Counted from the stretch's first letter, positions 36,155 to 45,671 are shown. The stretch is DNA of 64,000 nucleotides from Arthrobacter russicus (GCF_031454135.1 NZ_JAVDQF010000001.1:2914001-2978000); one strand, 5' to 3'. Translations and numbers: made by a program. Notes: generated by a model not told the origin, from the sequence alone.

Positions 36155-37606
36155 ATGGCAAGATCAGCCAGAAGTTTCATCAATGGTTCTTGGATAGAGG
36201 GAGCCGGATCGCCGGTGACGCGGTTCAATCCCGCGCGGACCGGGGAAGCAGTCACCAGCCATCGGCATGCGGATTCGGCGCAGTTGGAAGAATCGATTCG
36301 GGCGGCAGTGGTTGCTGGACCGGCTTGGCAGGCACTGGGGATCATTGCACGGGGCAGAATATTGTTCCGGGTGGGGGCTCTGATCCGGGAACGGGCTGAA
36401 GAGATCGCCCAGCTGATGACCGCCGAGCATGGCAAAACCGTTGCCGAATCCAGGCTCGAGGTCGAAGCGTCCGCGGACACCTTCGATTATCACGCCGGCT
36501 CGGCCCGCAACCCGATCGGCGCCGAGTTCCCGTCCAGCCATCCGGATGAGCGGATCTATACGGTACGCCGCCCGCTCGGAGTCGTCGGGGTGATCACGCC
36601 TTGGAACTTCCCCTTGCAAATTCCCGCGTGGAAGATCGCTCCGGCGCTCCTGTACGGAAACACGGTGGTCTGGAAGCCGGCCAGCCATACGCCGGGAGTA
36701 TCCGTGCTGTTGGCGGAAATCTTCGCCGCTGCGGGGCTGCCGTCTGGGGTCGTGAATCTGCTCTTGGCTCCGGGTGCTCTCGGCTCCGAGCTGGTATCGC
36801 ATCCAGAAGTGTCCGGTGTGACGTTCACCGGCTCGGTCCCAGTCGGCCACCAGATCCGCTCGATCGTTTGCGGCCGGGGCGCGAAACTCCAGATGGAGTT
36901 GGGCGGGCACAACGCCACCCTGGTGCTGCCGGACGCCGACCCTGAACTTGCCGCCAGCAGCATTGTCAGCGCGGCTATGGGCTCGTCCGGGCAGAAGTGC
37001 ACTGCGACTCGTCGAATCATTCTGGTGGGTGATTCGCCGGCGGGATTGCTGGAATTGCTGGAGGAGAAGGTGCGTGCGCTGGTGCTTGGACCCGGCACGG
37101 ACCCTGCAGTCCAGATTGGACCGGTGGTTTCGGCCGCGGCCCGGGATGAAATCGCGGCGGCGATCGACCAGGCGGTCGCGGAGGGTGCGGAGGTTTTGGC
37201 AGAGGCCGACCTGCCGGACGCCGTCGGGCACTATGTGCGGCCTACGATCCTTTCCGGACCCGCCTCGATGACGATCTGCCAGGAAGAAGTCTTCGGTCCG
37301 GTCGCCACTGTGCTCCGGGCCGGGACTCTGGAAGAAGCTGTCGAACTGGCTAACAGCACCGCCTTCGGACTCACGGCATCGGTTTTCACGAGCAGCGAAC
37401 GGGCCGCCAGATACTGTGTGGCACAACTGGACGCCGGTCTGGTCAAAGTCAATGCCGCATCGACCGGATCCGAGTTGCACGCCCCGTTCGGCGGATTGAA
37501 GGATTCCACGTTTGCCGGCCCGCGGGAACAGAACAGCGCTGCAGCAGCCGTATTCTTCACGGATGAAAAGACCGCATACGTGCGGTTGGCTCCGGAACAG
37601 CCGTGA
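36155..37606 (+). CDS. NAD(P)-dependent aldehyde dehydrogenase
   Basis: 483 residues, normal for the ALDH superfamily. FINGSWIEG at the start, TPWNFPLQIPAWK in the cofactor-binding region, FTGSVPVG, catalytic base Glu248 in LQMELGGHN, nucleophile Cys282 in GSSGQKCTATRR, and EEVFGPV near the C-terminus. The branch resembles 2,5-dioxovalerate, succinic-semialdehyde and vanillin dehydrogenases; the substrate cannot be fixed. I prefer the ATG at 36155; an ATG at 36137 adds six residues. First gene of a tightly packed six-gene run under the divergent LysR regulator, so it likely oxidises an aldehyde produced by the pathway. Confidence 0.9.
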   Translation: MARSARSFINGSWIEGAGSPVTRFNPARTGEAVTSHRHADSAQLEESIRAAVVAGPAWQALGIIARGRILFRVGALIRERAEEIAQLMTAEHGKTVAESRLEVEASADTFDYHAGSARNPIGAEFPSSHPDERIYTVRRPLGVVGVITPWNFPLQIPAWKIAPALLYGNTVVWKPASHTPGVSVLLAEIFAAAGLPSGVVNLLLAPGALGSELVSHPEVSGVTFTGSVPVGHQIRSIVCGRGAKLQMELGGHNATLVLPDADPELAASSIVSAAMGSSGQKCTATRRIILVGDSPAGLLELLEEKVRALVLGPGTDPAVQIGPVVSAAARDEIAAAIDQAVAEGAEVLAEADLPDAVGHYVRPTILSGPASMTICQEEVFGPVATVLRAGTLEEAVELANSTAFGLTASVFTSSERAARYCVAQLDAGLVKVNAASTGSELHAPFGGLKDSTFAGPREQNSAAAAVFFTDEKTAYVRLAPEQP

Positions 37607-39366
37607 TCATGCCAGTGCAGGAAGAAACAGTAGAGGAAGAAACAGGGCACGAATGCCTGCGCCCGCCCCATCAGGTGCTCACCGGCACCGATATGAACGG
37701 TGCTTGGGCCACCCGGCACAGTTTCGCCCGAACCATGCTGCGCCGGGCGAGATCACAGGCTTGGCACGTCGAAAAGACCAGACTGGACTTCGATGCACAA
37801 GGGTGCGGAACTGCCGTGTACACCGTGTATGCCGAAGGTCGGATTTTCAGCTTCATCGCGTTTTCCCGAACTTTGGACGAATCGCAACGCACTGACCGAG
37901 TGATCGCGGACGCGTGGGACGTTACCGCCGCTTTGCTCGAGGGACGTCTCACTTCGGAGCGCGAAGAGCAACTGCGGCAAAACGTTCCGGTCCAGGAAAA
38001 GGGGAGACCGGGTGCGGACGCGATGGTCTTGACCCGGGCGAACCGCAGTCTGCGATTCTTCGATTATGTGGGCGACTGCCTTGCCCGTGGGCAGCAGCCA
38101 GACGTGCACAGCATGGGTCCGAGCCCTTATGTGCTGCGCAGTACGGCGTTCTACAGCAACGGCAAATTCGGCTTGAAGGAATTCGCCGATTTCCCAGCCG
38201 GTCACCCTCTGGGGGTGCCGTACCGTGCGCAAATGCTCGCAGCGTGGCTGCTGAGGGAACTCAGCATCGACCTCGTGGAACATGTTGCCAGGGCGAAAGC
38301 TGATGCCGCAGGAACCCAATTCGTACCGCTCGACCCGCAGTGGGGGAAGTACCTCGGCCTCGGTAACGCCACCGGGCTCGGGATGGTCCCCTTCGTGGTC
38401 AACCACCCGGAGTATTTGGACGCCTGGTGCCGGTTGCGCGAGATTCCTCTGAGCCGAGCTCTGATGCAGAGCTACTCGCCGGACCACCCGGATCTGGAGC
38501 GAATAGTGGTTCTGCTGACTCGGGCATGCGGCTATCTTGAGGAAAAGCGGGAACTCAAAACGGCTCCTTTCCTAGATCCGCCGGCGATTCGATCCCAACT
38601 GGGCGGATTATTGGCCCAACTGCGGGCTTTCATCAACACTTCCACTTCGGCTGAGCCGATACTGGCTCATTTGCACGAGAAGGCAGCTCGGTTGAGTGCC
38701 GAAGCCAGGGGAATCCTGGCCTCGATCGTGATCGAGCTCCGCTCAGATTTCGACGACGAGGCCGAGGTTTTGTTGACCATTGGCGAAACGGCGGTTCCTG
38801 ATGCCGGAATGCGGTGCGCAGAGCTCCGACGTCTGTTGGCTGCCAACTACGGCTGGGTCCGGACCCATGATTTCGGCGACCCGTCCGCCACCGGCTTCTT
38901 CTGGTTTTCCGCTACCGCCAATGAGGAGCCGCGGCGTGGCAGGCGCGCCGGGCGACTCCCCGGGGGAGTCGAACACTGCACCGATATCGCCCAGCGGATA
39001 GCCAGGCTGAATGCGGATTTGGCGAGATACTCCGAAGCCTCCAGTGTTGCCGAGTTCCTGAGGATGTTCCCGGAGCATCGCTTCGCGGTTCATCGAGTGC
39101 AGCAAACCCAGGGCCTGCGCTACCCAGAGATCCACGACAATCTCCTGGCCGAGGACTTTTTACCACTGAGCGTGCAGCGCTTTCAGCTGGCAGTCTACGG
39201 AATGAACAACTTCAGTCCGCAGTCGACGGACTGGCTGCGGGTCACTTTGTTCAGCGGGGCACCGCGAACGGCAGACCTCGGGCGTGAGACATCCGACGCC
39301 GACGACTGGCTCTTCCCCTTGGCGCCACCGTCAAAACCATCATTGGAAAAGGAAAGCCGACCGTGA
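37603..39366 (+). CDS. large conserved-looking protein of unknown function in catabolic operon
   Basis: 587 residues, not recognised. No signal peptide, membrane span, P-loop or known cofactor motif. Strongly patterned segments suggest a real soluble enzyme: HSFARTMLRRARSQAW, TLDESQRTDRVIADAWDVT, PLGVPYRAQMLAAWLLRELS, LGLGNATGLGMVPFVVNHP and YGMNNFSPQSTDWLRVTLF. Several conserved-type His, Tyr, Asn and Asp residues could be catalytic. GTG start overlaps the ALDH stop by four bases (an ATG at 37609 is an alternative), and its own stop overlaps the next gene, so it is an obligate member of the operon. Codon use is like its neighbours. Confidence 0.75.
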   Translation: MIMPVQEETVEEETGHECLRPPHQVLTGTDMNGAWATRHSFARTMLRRARSQAWHVEKTRLDFDAQGCGTAVYTVYAEGRIFSFIAFSRTLDESQRTDRVIADAWDVTAALLEGRLTSEREEQLRQNVPVQEKGRPGADAMVLTRANRSLRFFDYVGDCLARGQQPDVHSMGPSPYVLRSTAFYSNGKFGLKEFADFPAGHPLGVPYRAQMLAAWLLRELSIDLVEHVARAKADAAGTQFVPLDPQWGKYLGLGNATGLGMVPFVVNHPEYLDAWCRLREIPLSRALMQSYSPDHPDLERIVVLLTRACGYLEEKRELKTAPFLDPPAIRSQLGGLLAQLRAFINTSTSAEPILAHLHEKAARLSAEARGILASIVIELRSDFDDEAEVLLTIGETAVPDAGMRCAELRRLLAANYGWVRTHDFGDPSATGFFWFSATANEEPRRGRRAGRLPGGVEHCTDIAQRIARLNADLARYSEASSVAEFLRMFPEHRFAVHRVQQTQGLRYPEIHDNLLAEDFLPLSVQRFQLAVYGMNNFSPQSTDWLRVTLFSGAPRTADLGRETSDADDWLFPLAPPSKPSLEKESRP

Positions 39367-40355
39367 ACCTCCATGATCGAGCAACCGTTGTGGATGGCCT
39401 CCAGATCAGCAACTGGAGCCGGCCAGTCCTCGAAGAGCTGCGGGCCGGAGGTGTGAGCGCGGTGAACGCGACCTGTGCCGTCTGGGAAAACGCCGCGGAC
39501 ACGCTGCGTTCGATTGGGCAATGGCTGGAATTGGCCAATCGAAACCCAGACTTGGTGTTTCTCGCCAAGACTGGGGACGACATCGATTTGGCCAAACAGC
39601 AGAACAAGGTCGCGGTGTTTTTGGGGTTCCAGAATGCCAGTCCGTTCGAGGACGACTATCGCTACGTTGAGGCATTTCACCGGCTCGGCGTCCGGATTGG
39701 CCAACTGACCTACAACAATCAAAACCTTCTCGGCAGCGGGTGCTTCGAAGCGCAGGACGCCGGGCTCACCAGATATGGGCGAGTGATCGTGACGGAGATG
39801 AACCGGGTCGGTATGCTGATCGACCTTTCGCACGTAGGCCATCGGACCAGCCGGGAGGCGATCGAGGAGTCCGCGGATCCGGTGGCGATCACCCATTCGA
39901 ATCCGCTGTGGTTCTTCGATTCGCCGCGGAATAAGCCAGATGAGGTGATCCGGGCACTGGTAGATCGCGGCGGAGTGATCGGTTGTTGTCTTTACCCCAC
40001 GGTGAGCGGCGGCGAGCATGTCACCTTGCGGAGCTTCTGCGAGATGGTACGGCGGATGGCTGAACAGTATGGTGCAGCGCATATCGGCATCGGCAGCGAC
40101 TGTACTCGTGGCTGGAACCAGGAATTCGTCGGATGGCTCCGCAATGGCCGGTGGAAACCGACTGACCCGCAGCATGCTCCGAGTTGGCCGCAATGGCCGG
40201 CTTGGTTCAAAGGTCCTTCGGATTTCCCGCAGCTCACCGAGGGTTTGTCCGCGGCCGGTTTGGACGATCAGACCATTACCGCAATATTGGGCGGAAACTG
40301 GAGCAGGTTGTTTTCCGAGGTCATGGATGTTGTCAAGGAGCCGGCCAATGTCTGA
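39363..40355 (+). CDS. membrane-dipeptidase-like protein (M19 fold) with incomplete metal site
   Basis: 330 residues aligned by eye with renal dipeptidase family M19. Retained: LIDLSHVGHR (His157), ITHSN (His178) and IGIGSD (Asp246), matching His198, His219 and Asp288 of the human enzyme. Not retained: the His-x-Asp pair after VVDG (here DGLQIS) and the bridging Glu (LGFQNA, Gln90). The binuclear zinc centre is therefore incomplete, so the activity is likely changed or of another type, for example a cyclic-amide or lactam step. GTG start overlaps the previous stop; AGGAAA is just upstream. Confidence 0.8.
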   Translation: MNLHDRATVVDGLQISNWSRPVLEELRAGGVSAVNATCAVWENAADTLRSIGQWLELANRNPDLVFLAKTGDDIDLAKQQNKVAVFLGFQNASPFEDDYRYVEAFHRLGVRIGQLTYNNQNLLGSGCFEAQDAGLTRYGRVIVTEMNRVGMLIDLSHVGHRTSREAIEESADPVAITHSNPLWFFDSPRNKPDEVIRALVDRGGVIGCCLYPTVSGGEHVTLRSFCEMVRRMAEQYGAAHIGIGSDCTRGWNQEFVGWLRNGRWKPTDPQHAPSWPQWPAWFKGPSDFPQLTEGLSAAGLDDQTITAILGGNWSRLFSEVMDVVKEPANV

Positions 40356-41079
40356 ACAGAGTGAAGCAACGATTGCCGCCGAGTTCAGACAGCCCCGCGA
40401 AATCATCGATGCGGCCTCGCGCGCTTTGCGCGTGATCGGGGCGGATCCGGCCGAGGCTCAGCTGGGCGCGCTTGCCGCAGTGCGCGCCGAGGCCGCGGGT
40501 CAGGAGGGCCTGAAGTGGCTCGCCGAAATCTTGGCCACACCGTGGAACCCGCAGAAAGCTCCGCCGACGGTGGAAGTTGCGGAGTACCCGGATACCAGAA
40601 TCTACGAATTGAAGGCCCTTGGGCAGCCAGCGCTGCGCACGATGCTCGAACTGATCGATCTGGCCAGTGAGGGCCTTGGGGACGTTGCGTTGGCCGGAAG
40701 GCTCTTCATCGCCTACACGGAGCAAGAATGCGTTGCCGGGCCGCTTTGGGACGAGTTGTTGCTTCGTCAGGCGGCGCAGTTGCAACGGGCCGTCGTCTTG
40801 CTCGGTAGCGCCCGGACGACGGTTCCGGCAATCCGGACCATGGCACGGCGTACCGAGGGTAACGCCGTCGTGGTCGAGTCCGGCCTGCGTGCCGATCTGG
40901 CGGAAGTTGTTCCACCGCATCTGTTCATGCCGTGTGTCACTGCGTTCATAGTGTTGCCGGGTTCAGCGGAACCCGCGGCCGAGTTGGTGCCGATACCTGC
41001 CAGGCCGTTGCCGATTCGGGACGAAGATTGGCAGAACATTCAACGAATCGCTGGGAAGTTCTTGGTGGTGGGCGCATGA
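40348..41079 (+). CDS. protein of unknown function in catabolic operon
   Basis: 243 residues, not recognised. The N-terminal 80 residues form a helical pattern (REIIDAASRALRVIGAD, then AEAAGQEGLKWLAE) faintly like the start of DUF3726 or of type-2 malate/lactate dehydrogenases; I do not assign it. No membrane span or cofactor motif. AAGGAG lies seven bases before the ATG, which overlaps the previous gene by eight bases; its stop overlaps the RidA start. Confidence 0.7.
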   Translation: MSEQSEATIAAEFRQPREIIDAASRALRVIGADPAEAQLGALAAVRAEAAGQEGLKWLAEILATPWNPQKAPPTVEVAEYPDTRIYELKALGQPALRTMLELIDLASEGLGDVALAGRLFIAYTEQECVAGPLWDELLLRQAAQLQRAVVLLGSARTTVPAIRTMARRTEGNAVVVESGLRADLAEVVPPHLFMPCVTAFIVLPGSAEPAAELVPIPARPLPIRDEDWQNIQRIAGKFLVVGA

Positions 41080-41456
41080 GCGAAATCATCCGCGGTCAGT
41101 TCGACGACGGCAAGCCCCGTCCGTATTCGGCGTCGGCCAGCTTCGACCGGTTGGTTTTCCTCTGCGGTCAGGTCCCCACCCGGCCGGACGGCAGCTGCGC
41201 TGTCGGGATCACTGAGCAGCTCCGGCAGGCCTTCGACAATCTGGAGGCTGCGCTCGCCAATGCCAATTCCGATCTTTCCGGACTACTCAAACTCACTGTC
41301 TATCTGGCCGACTTGGACGAATTCGAAGAATACAACGCCGCCTACCTCACCAGGTTGCACGGCTATCCCTTGCCCCCGCGGACCACGGTACAAGTCGCCC
41401 GCTTCCGGGGTGAAAAACGCATCGAAATCGATGCCATCGCAGCCGTCACCGCGTAG
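41076..41456 (+). CDS. RidA/YER057c/UK114-family protein (enamine/imine deaminase type)
   Basis: 126 residues. SASASFDRLVFLCGQVPTRPDG, EQLRQAFDNLEAALANANSD, KLTVYLADLDEFEEYNAAY and PPRTTVQVARF match the Rid superfamily; the Arg in PPRTT is the carboxylate-binding residue of active members. Rid proteins hydrolyse reactive enamine/imine intermediates from amino-acid catabolism. ATG inside the previous stop (ATGA). The context suggests the pathway yields an imine. Confidence 0.9.
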   Translation: MSEIIRGQFDDGKPRPYSASASFDRLVFLCGQVPTRPDGSCAVGITEQLRQAFDNLEAALANANSDLSGLLKLTVYLADLDEFEEYNAAYLTRLHGYPLPPRTTVQVARFRGEKRIEIDAIAAVTA

Positions 41457-41523
41457 TCGTACAACGATCACGGATCTGCTGGGTTACCACCGTTGCTTTC
41501 CCTCTTCTCAGATCGGAACCACC

Positions 41524-42879
41524 ATGCTTCAGCAAGCACCAACGAGCGCCGCGCAGACGACCATCGATTCTGCGCCGCTGAACTCCTTCCACAAACGCTT
41601 GACCCTCTTCAGCTCGGGCGGGCCGTTCCTCGATGGATACATTCTGGCCATCATCGGCATCGCGTTGGTCCAGATTATTCCGAACTGGCAAATGAACGAC
41701 TGGTGGAATGGGCTCATCGGCGCCTCAGCGCTCGTCGGAGTCTTCATCGGAGGGCTGGTTTTCGGTAATCTGACGGACCGGATCGGGCGGAAATTGATGT
41801 ATACCATCGACCTGGTGGCGATCATCGTCTTTTCGGTGCTTCAGTTTTTCGTCCAAGAACCTTGGCAATTGTTCGTTCTGCGATTGCTCATCGGGGTCGC
41901 GGTCGGTGCCGATTACCCCATTGCCACCGCGCTCGTTGCCGAGTTCGTGCCCAAAAACTGGCGGGCCCGCTTGCTGGGTGGTCTCAACGCGATGTGGTTT
42001 GTGGGAGCGACTGCCGCAGCCTTCGTCGGCTATTGGTTGCTGTCCATCGAGGACGGATGGCGCTGGATGCTGCTTTCTTCGGCGATACCGGCGGTGCTGA
42101 TCTTGGTGGCAAGGGCCAGCATCCCCGAATCGCCGCACTGGCTGGTCAGCAGGGGGCGGCAAGCCGAAGCCCTGCAGATTCTGCGCAAAACCATCGGTGA
42201 GGGTGCCACGTTGGCGGGCATCACGGCTCACGATCCCAAAGCAGCCAAGCTCAGTAGTAGGAAGGCTTTCGGGCTGGTGCTCGGCGGTGGATACTTGCGC
42301 CGGGTCGTTTTCATCTCAATTTTTTGGACCTGCACCATCGTGACGCTGTTCGCCATTTACGCCTTCGGTCCACAGATACTGGCGCTTTTCAACCTGCAGT
42401 CCGGCGATGAGGCCAACATCGGTTACGGTCTGATCAACCTGTTCTTCCTGGTCGGCAACATCGTTGCCCTTCTGGTTGTGGACAAGCTGGGTCGCCGGCC
42501 GGTGTTGATCTGGGGATTCGTCCTCTCAGGTGCCGGATTGGTGTTCCTGGCGATCTACCCCCAGGCGCCACTGGGATTGATCGCCTTGGCTTTCGCCTTC
42601 TATGCCATTTTCAACGGCGGCCCGTCGATCCTCGAGTGGATTTACCCCAATGAACTCTTTCCCACCAAAGTCCGGGCCACCGCGGTCGGCCTGTGCACTG
42701 GGATTAGCCGGATCGGTGCTGCCATCGGGACTTTCGCCACTCCATTGTCGTTGACTCACCTGGGCTTGTCCGGCACAATGTGGATCGCCGCAGCGATCGC
42801 TTTGGTCGGGGCCGGGGCGAGCTATTTCATGGCACCGGAGACCAAGGGCCAAGATCTCGAGCAGGCTGCGGCGCTGTGA
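41524..42879 (+). CDS. MFS transporter (sugar-porter-like)
   Basis: 451 residues, twelve predicted membrane spans. Loop 2-3 motif GNLTDRIGRKLM, the sugar-porter PESPHWLVSRGR after TM6, the repeated motif VDKLGRRPVLIW in loop 8-9, and PETKGQDLE at the end. Substrates of such carriers include sugars, aromatic acids and metabolites such as proline or niacin. It ends the LysR-linked operon, 67 bp after ridA, and probably imports the operon's substrate. Confidence 0.9.
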   Translation: MLQQAPTSAAQTTIDSAPLNSFHKRLTLFSSGGPFLDGYILAIIGIALVQIIPNWQMNDWWNGLIGASALVGVFIGGLVFGNLTDRIGRKLMYTIDLVAIIVFSVLQFFVQEPWQLFVLRLLIGVAVGADYPIATALVAEFVPKNWRARLLGGLNAMWFVGATAAAFVGYWLLSIEDGWRWMLLSSAIPAVLILVARASIPESPHWLVSRGRQAEALQILRKTIGEGATLAGITAHDPKAAKLSSRKAFGLVLGGGYLRRVVFISIFWTCTIVTLFAIYAFGPQILALFNLQSGDEANIGYGLINLFFLVGNIVALLVVDKLGRRPVLIWGFVLSGAGLVFLAIYPQAPLGLIALAFAFYAIFNGGPSILEWIYPNELFPTKVRATAVGLCTGISRIGAAIGTFATPLSLTHLGLSGTMWIAAAIALVGAGASYFMAPETKGQDLEQAAAL

Positions 42880-43137
42880 GCGTCGCCGCGATTTAACTAA
42901 TCAGCCACAATGGCGTAAAGTTGTTTGTTGGTTGTCTGCGCTTTGGCGCGCCCATTCCGCTCTATTCCCTAGATCTTTTCAGATCCTGCCCGTGATCCTA
43001 CGGCGCTGGGTCGAAACGATCAAGGCAACAGGGCGTCAGCGGGCGGATTCGAGCGTATGCAAGCAAAGAGTAAAGCCAGCTTTCCTGCGCCTGCGCGGGA
43101 GGGCACCGGTTAGCCAAAACAAGAGTTAGTGGAGGAT

Positions 43138-43359
43138 ATGGCCAAGAAAGACGGGGTCATTGAGATTGAGGGCGTGGTGACTGAAGCGCTGCCCAACGCG
43201 ATGTTTCGTGTTGAGTTGACGAACAAGCACATCGTTCTCGCTCATATTTCTGGAAAGATGCGCCAACACTACATCCGAATCCTCCCTGAGGACCGGGTTG
43301 TGGTGGAGCTAAGCCCGTACGACCTCACTCGTGGCCGTATTGTTTACCGCTACAAATAA
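43138..43359 (+). CDS. infA: translation initiation factor IF-1
   Basis: 73 residues, OB fold: [60 protein letters not shown]. The ATG at 43138 has GGAGG only two bases upstream, closer than usual; a GTG at 43129 would add three residues but the protein starts MAKKDG in relatives. First gene of the alpha operon block, with a 258-bp upstream region that has no obvious promoter to my eye. Confidence 0.96.
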   Translation: MAKKDGVIEIEGVVTEALPNAMFRVELTNKHIVLAHISGKMRQHYIRILPEDRVVVELSPYDLTRGRIVYRYK

Positions 43360-43389
43360 ATCTCACCTGCTCACACGCAAAGGAACGCC

Positions 43390-43503
43390 ATGAAGGTCAA
43401 GCCGAGCGTCAAGCAGATCTGCGACAAGTGCAAGGTGATCCGCCGTAATGGTCGGGTCATGGTGATCTGCGAGAACCCGCGCCACAAGCAGCGCCAGGGC
43501 TAA
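43390..43503 (+). CDS. rpmJ: 50S ribosomal protein L36 (zinc form)
   Basis: 37 residues: [19 protein letters not shown], then [14 protein letters not shown]. The CxxC...C...H set (Cys11, Cys14, Cys27, His32) binds zinc, so this is the C+ version. AGGAACGCC precedes the ATG. Followed by 180 bp with tandem hairpins before rpsM. Confidence 0.96.
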   Translation: MKVKPSVKQICDKCKVIRRNGRVMVICENPRHKQRQG

Positions 43504-43504
43504 T

Positions 43505-43637
43505 TCTCTCCTCACGGAGAGTAATCCCTCGTTCTGCCCACGCAAGTACATAGATAGAAGGCAGCACAAGCCGAGTTTCCTTTCCGGAAACAAGGCTTAC
43601 CCCCGGTCGGAGGCCGGGGCCGCACGAAACCGTGCGG
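43505..43637 (+). promoter_or_regulatory. three consecutive hairpins in the rpmJ-rpsM interval
   Basis: CTCTCC/GGAGAG (about 43505-43520), CCCCGG/CCGGGG (43601-43619) and CCGCACG/CGTGCGG (43620-43637). They could attenuate or protect the transcript ahead of rpsM. Confidence 0.4.
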
Positions 43638-43683
43638 GTGTACTGCCTACGACCTCCGGATATAACCAAGGAGTACCGCCACA

Positions 43684-44061
43684 ATGGCTCGTCTCGCTGG
43701 CGTTGATCTTCCCCGCGAAAAGCGGTTGGAAGTTGCGCTTACCTACATCTACGGCGTGGGCAAGACCCGTGCACACAAAACCCTGGCTGAAACCGGCATT
43801 TCTCCGGACGTCCGTGTTAAGGACCTCTCCGACGCCGAACTGGTCCAGCTCCGCGACTACATCGAGGTCAACTACAAAGTTGAAGGCGATCTCCGCCGCG
43901 AGGTAGCCGCCGACATTCGCCGCAAGGTTGAAATCGGCAGCTACGAAGGCATCCGACACCGCCGCGGCTTGCCAGTACGCGGACAGCGTACGAAGACCAA
44001 CGCTCGTACCCGTAAGGGCCCGAAGCGGACCGTCGCCGGCAAGAAGAAGGCCGGACGTTAA
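43684..44061 (+). CDS. rpsM: 30S ribosomal protein S13
   Basis: 125 residues: [30 protein letters not shown] and [22 protein letters not shown] are family hallmarks. S13 bridges to the 50S subunit and contacts P-site tRNA. AAGGAGTACCGCCACA precedes the ATG. Confidence 0.97.
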   Translation: MARLAGVDLPREKRLEVALTYIYGVGKTRAHKTLAETGISPDVRVKDLSDAELVQLRDYIEVNYKVEGDLRREVAADIRRKVEIGSYEGIRHRRGLPVRGQRTKTNARTRKGPKRTVAGKKKAGR

Positions 44062-44094
44062 TAACGTCCCGCTGATCAGAACTTAGGAGAAATA

Positions 44095-44496
44095 ATGCCC
44101 CCGAAGACTCGTGGCGCGGTTCGCAAGCCGCGTAAGAAGGACAAGAAGAATATCGCGCTTGGCCAGGCGCACATCAAGAGCACGTTCAACAACACCATCG
44201 TGACCATCACGGATCCTGCTGGTGCTGTTATTGCCTGGGCTTCCTCAGGCGAGGTCGGCTTCAAAGGCTCGCGTAAGTCGACGCCGTTCGCTGCGCAGCT
44301 CGCTGCAGAGCAAGCCGCCAAGCGCGCCCAGGAACACGGCGTCCGCAAGGTCGACGTATTCGTCAAGGGCCCGGGCTCCGGTCGCGAGACCGCAATCCGT
44401 TCGTTGACTGCTGCTGGGCTTGAGGTCGGATCGATCCAAGACGTAACCCCGAGCGCTCACAACGGCTGCCGTCCGCCCAAGCGCCGCCGCGTCTAA
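44095..44496 (+). CDS. rpsK: 30S ribosomal protein S11
   Basis: 133 residues: [46 protein letters not shown]-like [21 protein letters not shown] at the C-terminus. TTAGGAGAAATA precedes the ATG. rpsD, which follows rpsK in many bacteria, is absent; a 139-bp gap leads to rpoA. Confidence 0.97.
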   Translation: MPPKTRGAVRKPRKKDKKNIALGQAHIKSTFNNTIVTITDPAGAVIAWASSGEVGFKGSRKSTPFAAQLAAEQAAKRAQEHGVRKVDVFVKGPGSGRETAIRSLTAAGLEVGSIQDVTPSAHNGCRPPKRRRV

Positions 44497-44514
44497 GCAG
44501 ACCGTAAACCATAT

Positions 44515-44560
44515 CGGCAAGCTTGCTGCAGGCCATGATGGCCCGCGGCAGGCTTTGCCG
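44515..44560 (+). promoter_or_regulatory. hairpin between rpsK and rpoA
   Basis: CGGCAAGC...(T)GCTGC pairs with GCGGCAG...GCTTTGCCG around a GGCCATGATGGCC core; a bulge at one T. No U-tract. A possible attenuator or processing signal before rpoA. Confidence 0.4.
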
Positions 44561-44635
44561 GTTGGCGATTGACGACCATACTTTCCACCACCTGTGTTGC
44601 GTCATATAGCGGATGCTCGCTGAAAGGAAAACCAA

Positions 44636-45646
44636 GTGCTCATTGCACAGCGCCCAACCCTCTCTGAAGAAGTAGTTTCCGAAAACCGCTCCCGGTTCAT
44701 CATCGAACCGTTGGAACCTGGTTTCGGATACACCCTGGGAAACTCGCTCCGTCGTACCCTTCTGTCCTCCATTCCCGGCGCTGCCGTGACCAGCATCCGG
44801 ATTGACGGCGTGCTGCACGAATTCACCACCGTGCCTGGCGTGAAAGAAGATGTCACGGAGATCATCCTGAACATCAAGAACCTCTCGGTTTCCTCCGAGC
44901 ACGATGAGCCCGTGGTCGCCTACCTGCGGAAGCAGGGACCCGGCGTCGTGACTGCTGCGGACATCGCCCCGCCGGCCGGTGTGGAATTCCACAACCCGGA
45001 CCTGCACATTGCGACCCTGAATTCGAAGGGCAAGTTCGAGCTCGAACTGACCATCGAACGCGGCCGTGGCTACGTTTCGGCAGCGCAGAACAAGTCCGGC
45101 GACGCCGAGATCGGCCGGATTCCGGTCGACTCGATCTACTCGCCGGTGCTCAAGGTGACCTTCCGCGTGGAAGCGACCCGCGTCGAGCAGCGCACCGACT
45201 TCGACCGCTTGATCGTCGACGTCGAGACCAAGCAGGCGATCGCCCCGCGTGACGCCGTCGCTTCGGCCGGCACCACCTTGGTGGAGCTGTTCGGCTTGGC
45301 CCGCGAGCTCAATACCGCTGCCGAAGGCATCGAGATCGGCCCTTCGCCGACCGACGCCGCGCTGGCCGCGGACATGGCTCTGCCGATCGAGGATCTGGAC
45401 CTGACCGTCCGTTCCTACAACTGCCTCAAGCGCGAAGGCATCCACACCGTGGGCGAGCTCGTAGCCCGTTCCGAAGCCGACCTGATGGACATCCGCAACT
45501 TCGGTGCGAAGTCGATCGACGAGGTCAAGGCGAAGCTCGTGGAGCTGGGTCTTTCCCTGAAGGATTCGCCTCCAGGGTTCGATCTCGCTGCCCGTGCAGC
45601 TGCCATTGACGAGAGCGACGACGCCTTCGGCGACGACGAGCTCTAA
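44636..45646 (+). CDS. rpoA: RNA polymerase alpha subunit
   Basis: 336 residues. N-terminal assembly domain ([20 protein letters not shown], then [19 protein letters not shown]), a linker, and C-terminal DNA-binding domain ([40 protein letters not shown]). The GTG at 44636 has GAAAGGAAAACCAA upstream. Followed 82 bp later by rplQ, as usual. Confidence 0.97.
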   Translation: MLIAQRPTLSEEVVSENRSRFIIEPLEPGFGYTLGNSLRRTLLSSIPGAAVTSIRIDGVLHEFTTVPGVKEDVTEIILNIKNLSVSSEHDEPVVAYLRKQGPGVVTAADIAPPAGVEFHNPDLHIATLNSKGKFELELTIERGRGYVSAAQNKSGDAEIGRIPVDSIYSPVLKVTFRVEATRVEQRTDFDRLIVDVETKQAIAPRDAVASAGTTLVELFGLARELNTAAEGIEIGPSPTDAALAADMALPIEDLDLTVRSYNCLKREGIHTVGELVARSEADLMDIRNFGAKSIDEVKAKLVELGLSLKDSPPGFDLAARAAAIDESDDAFGDDEL

Positions 45647-45671
45647 AGACTGAAATTGCCTTCCCGGCGGG

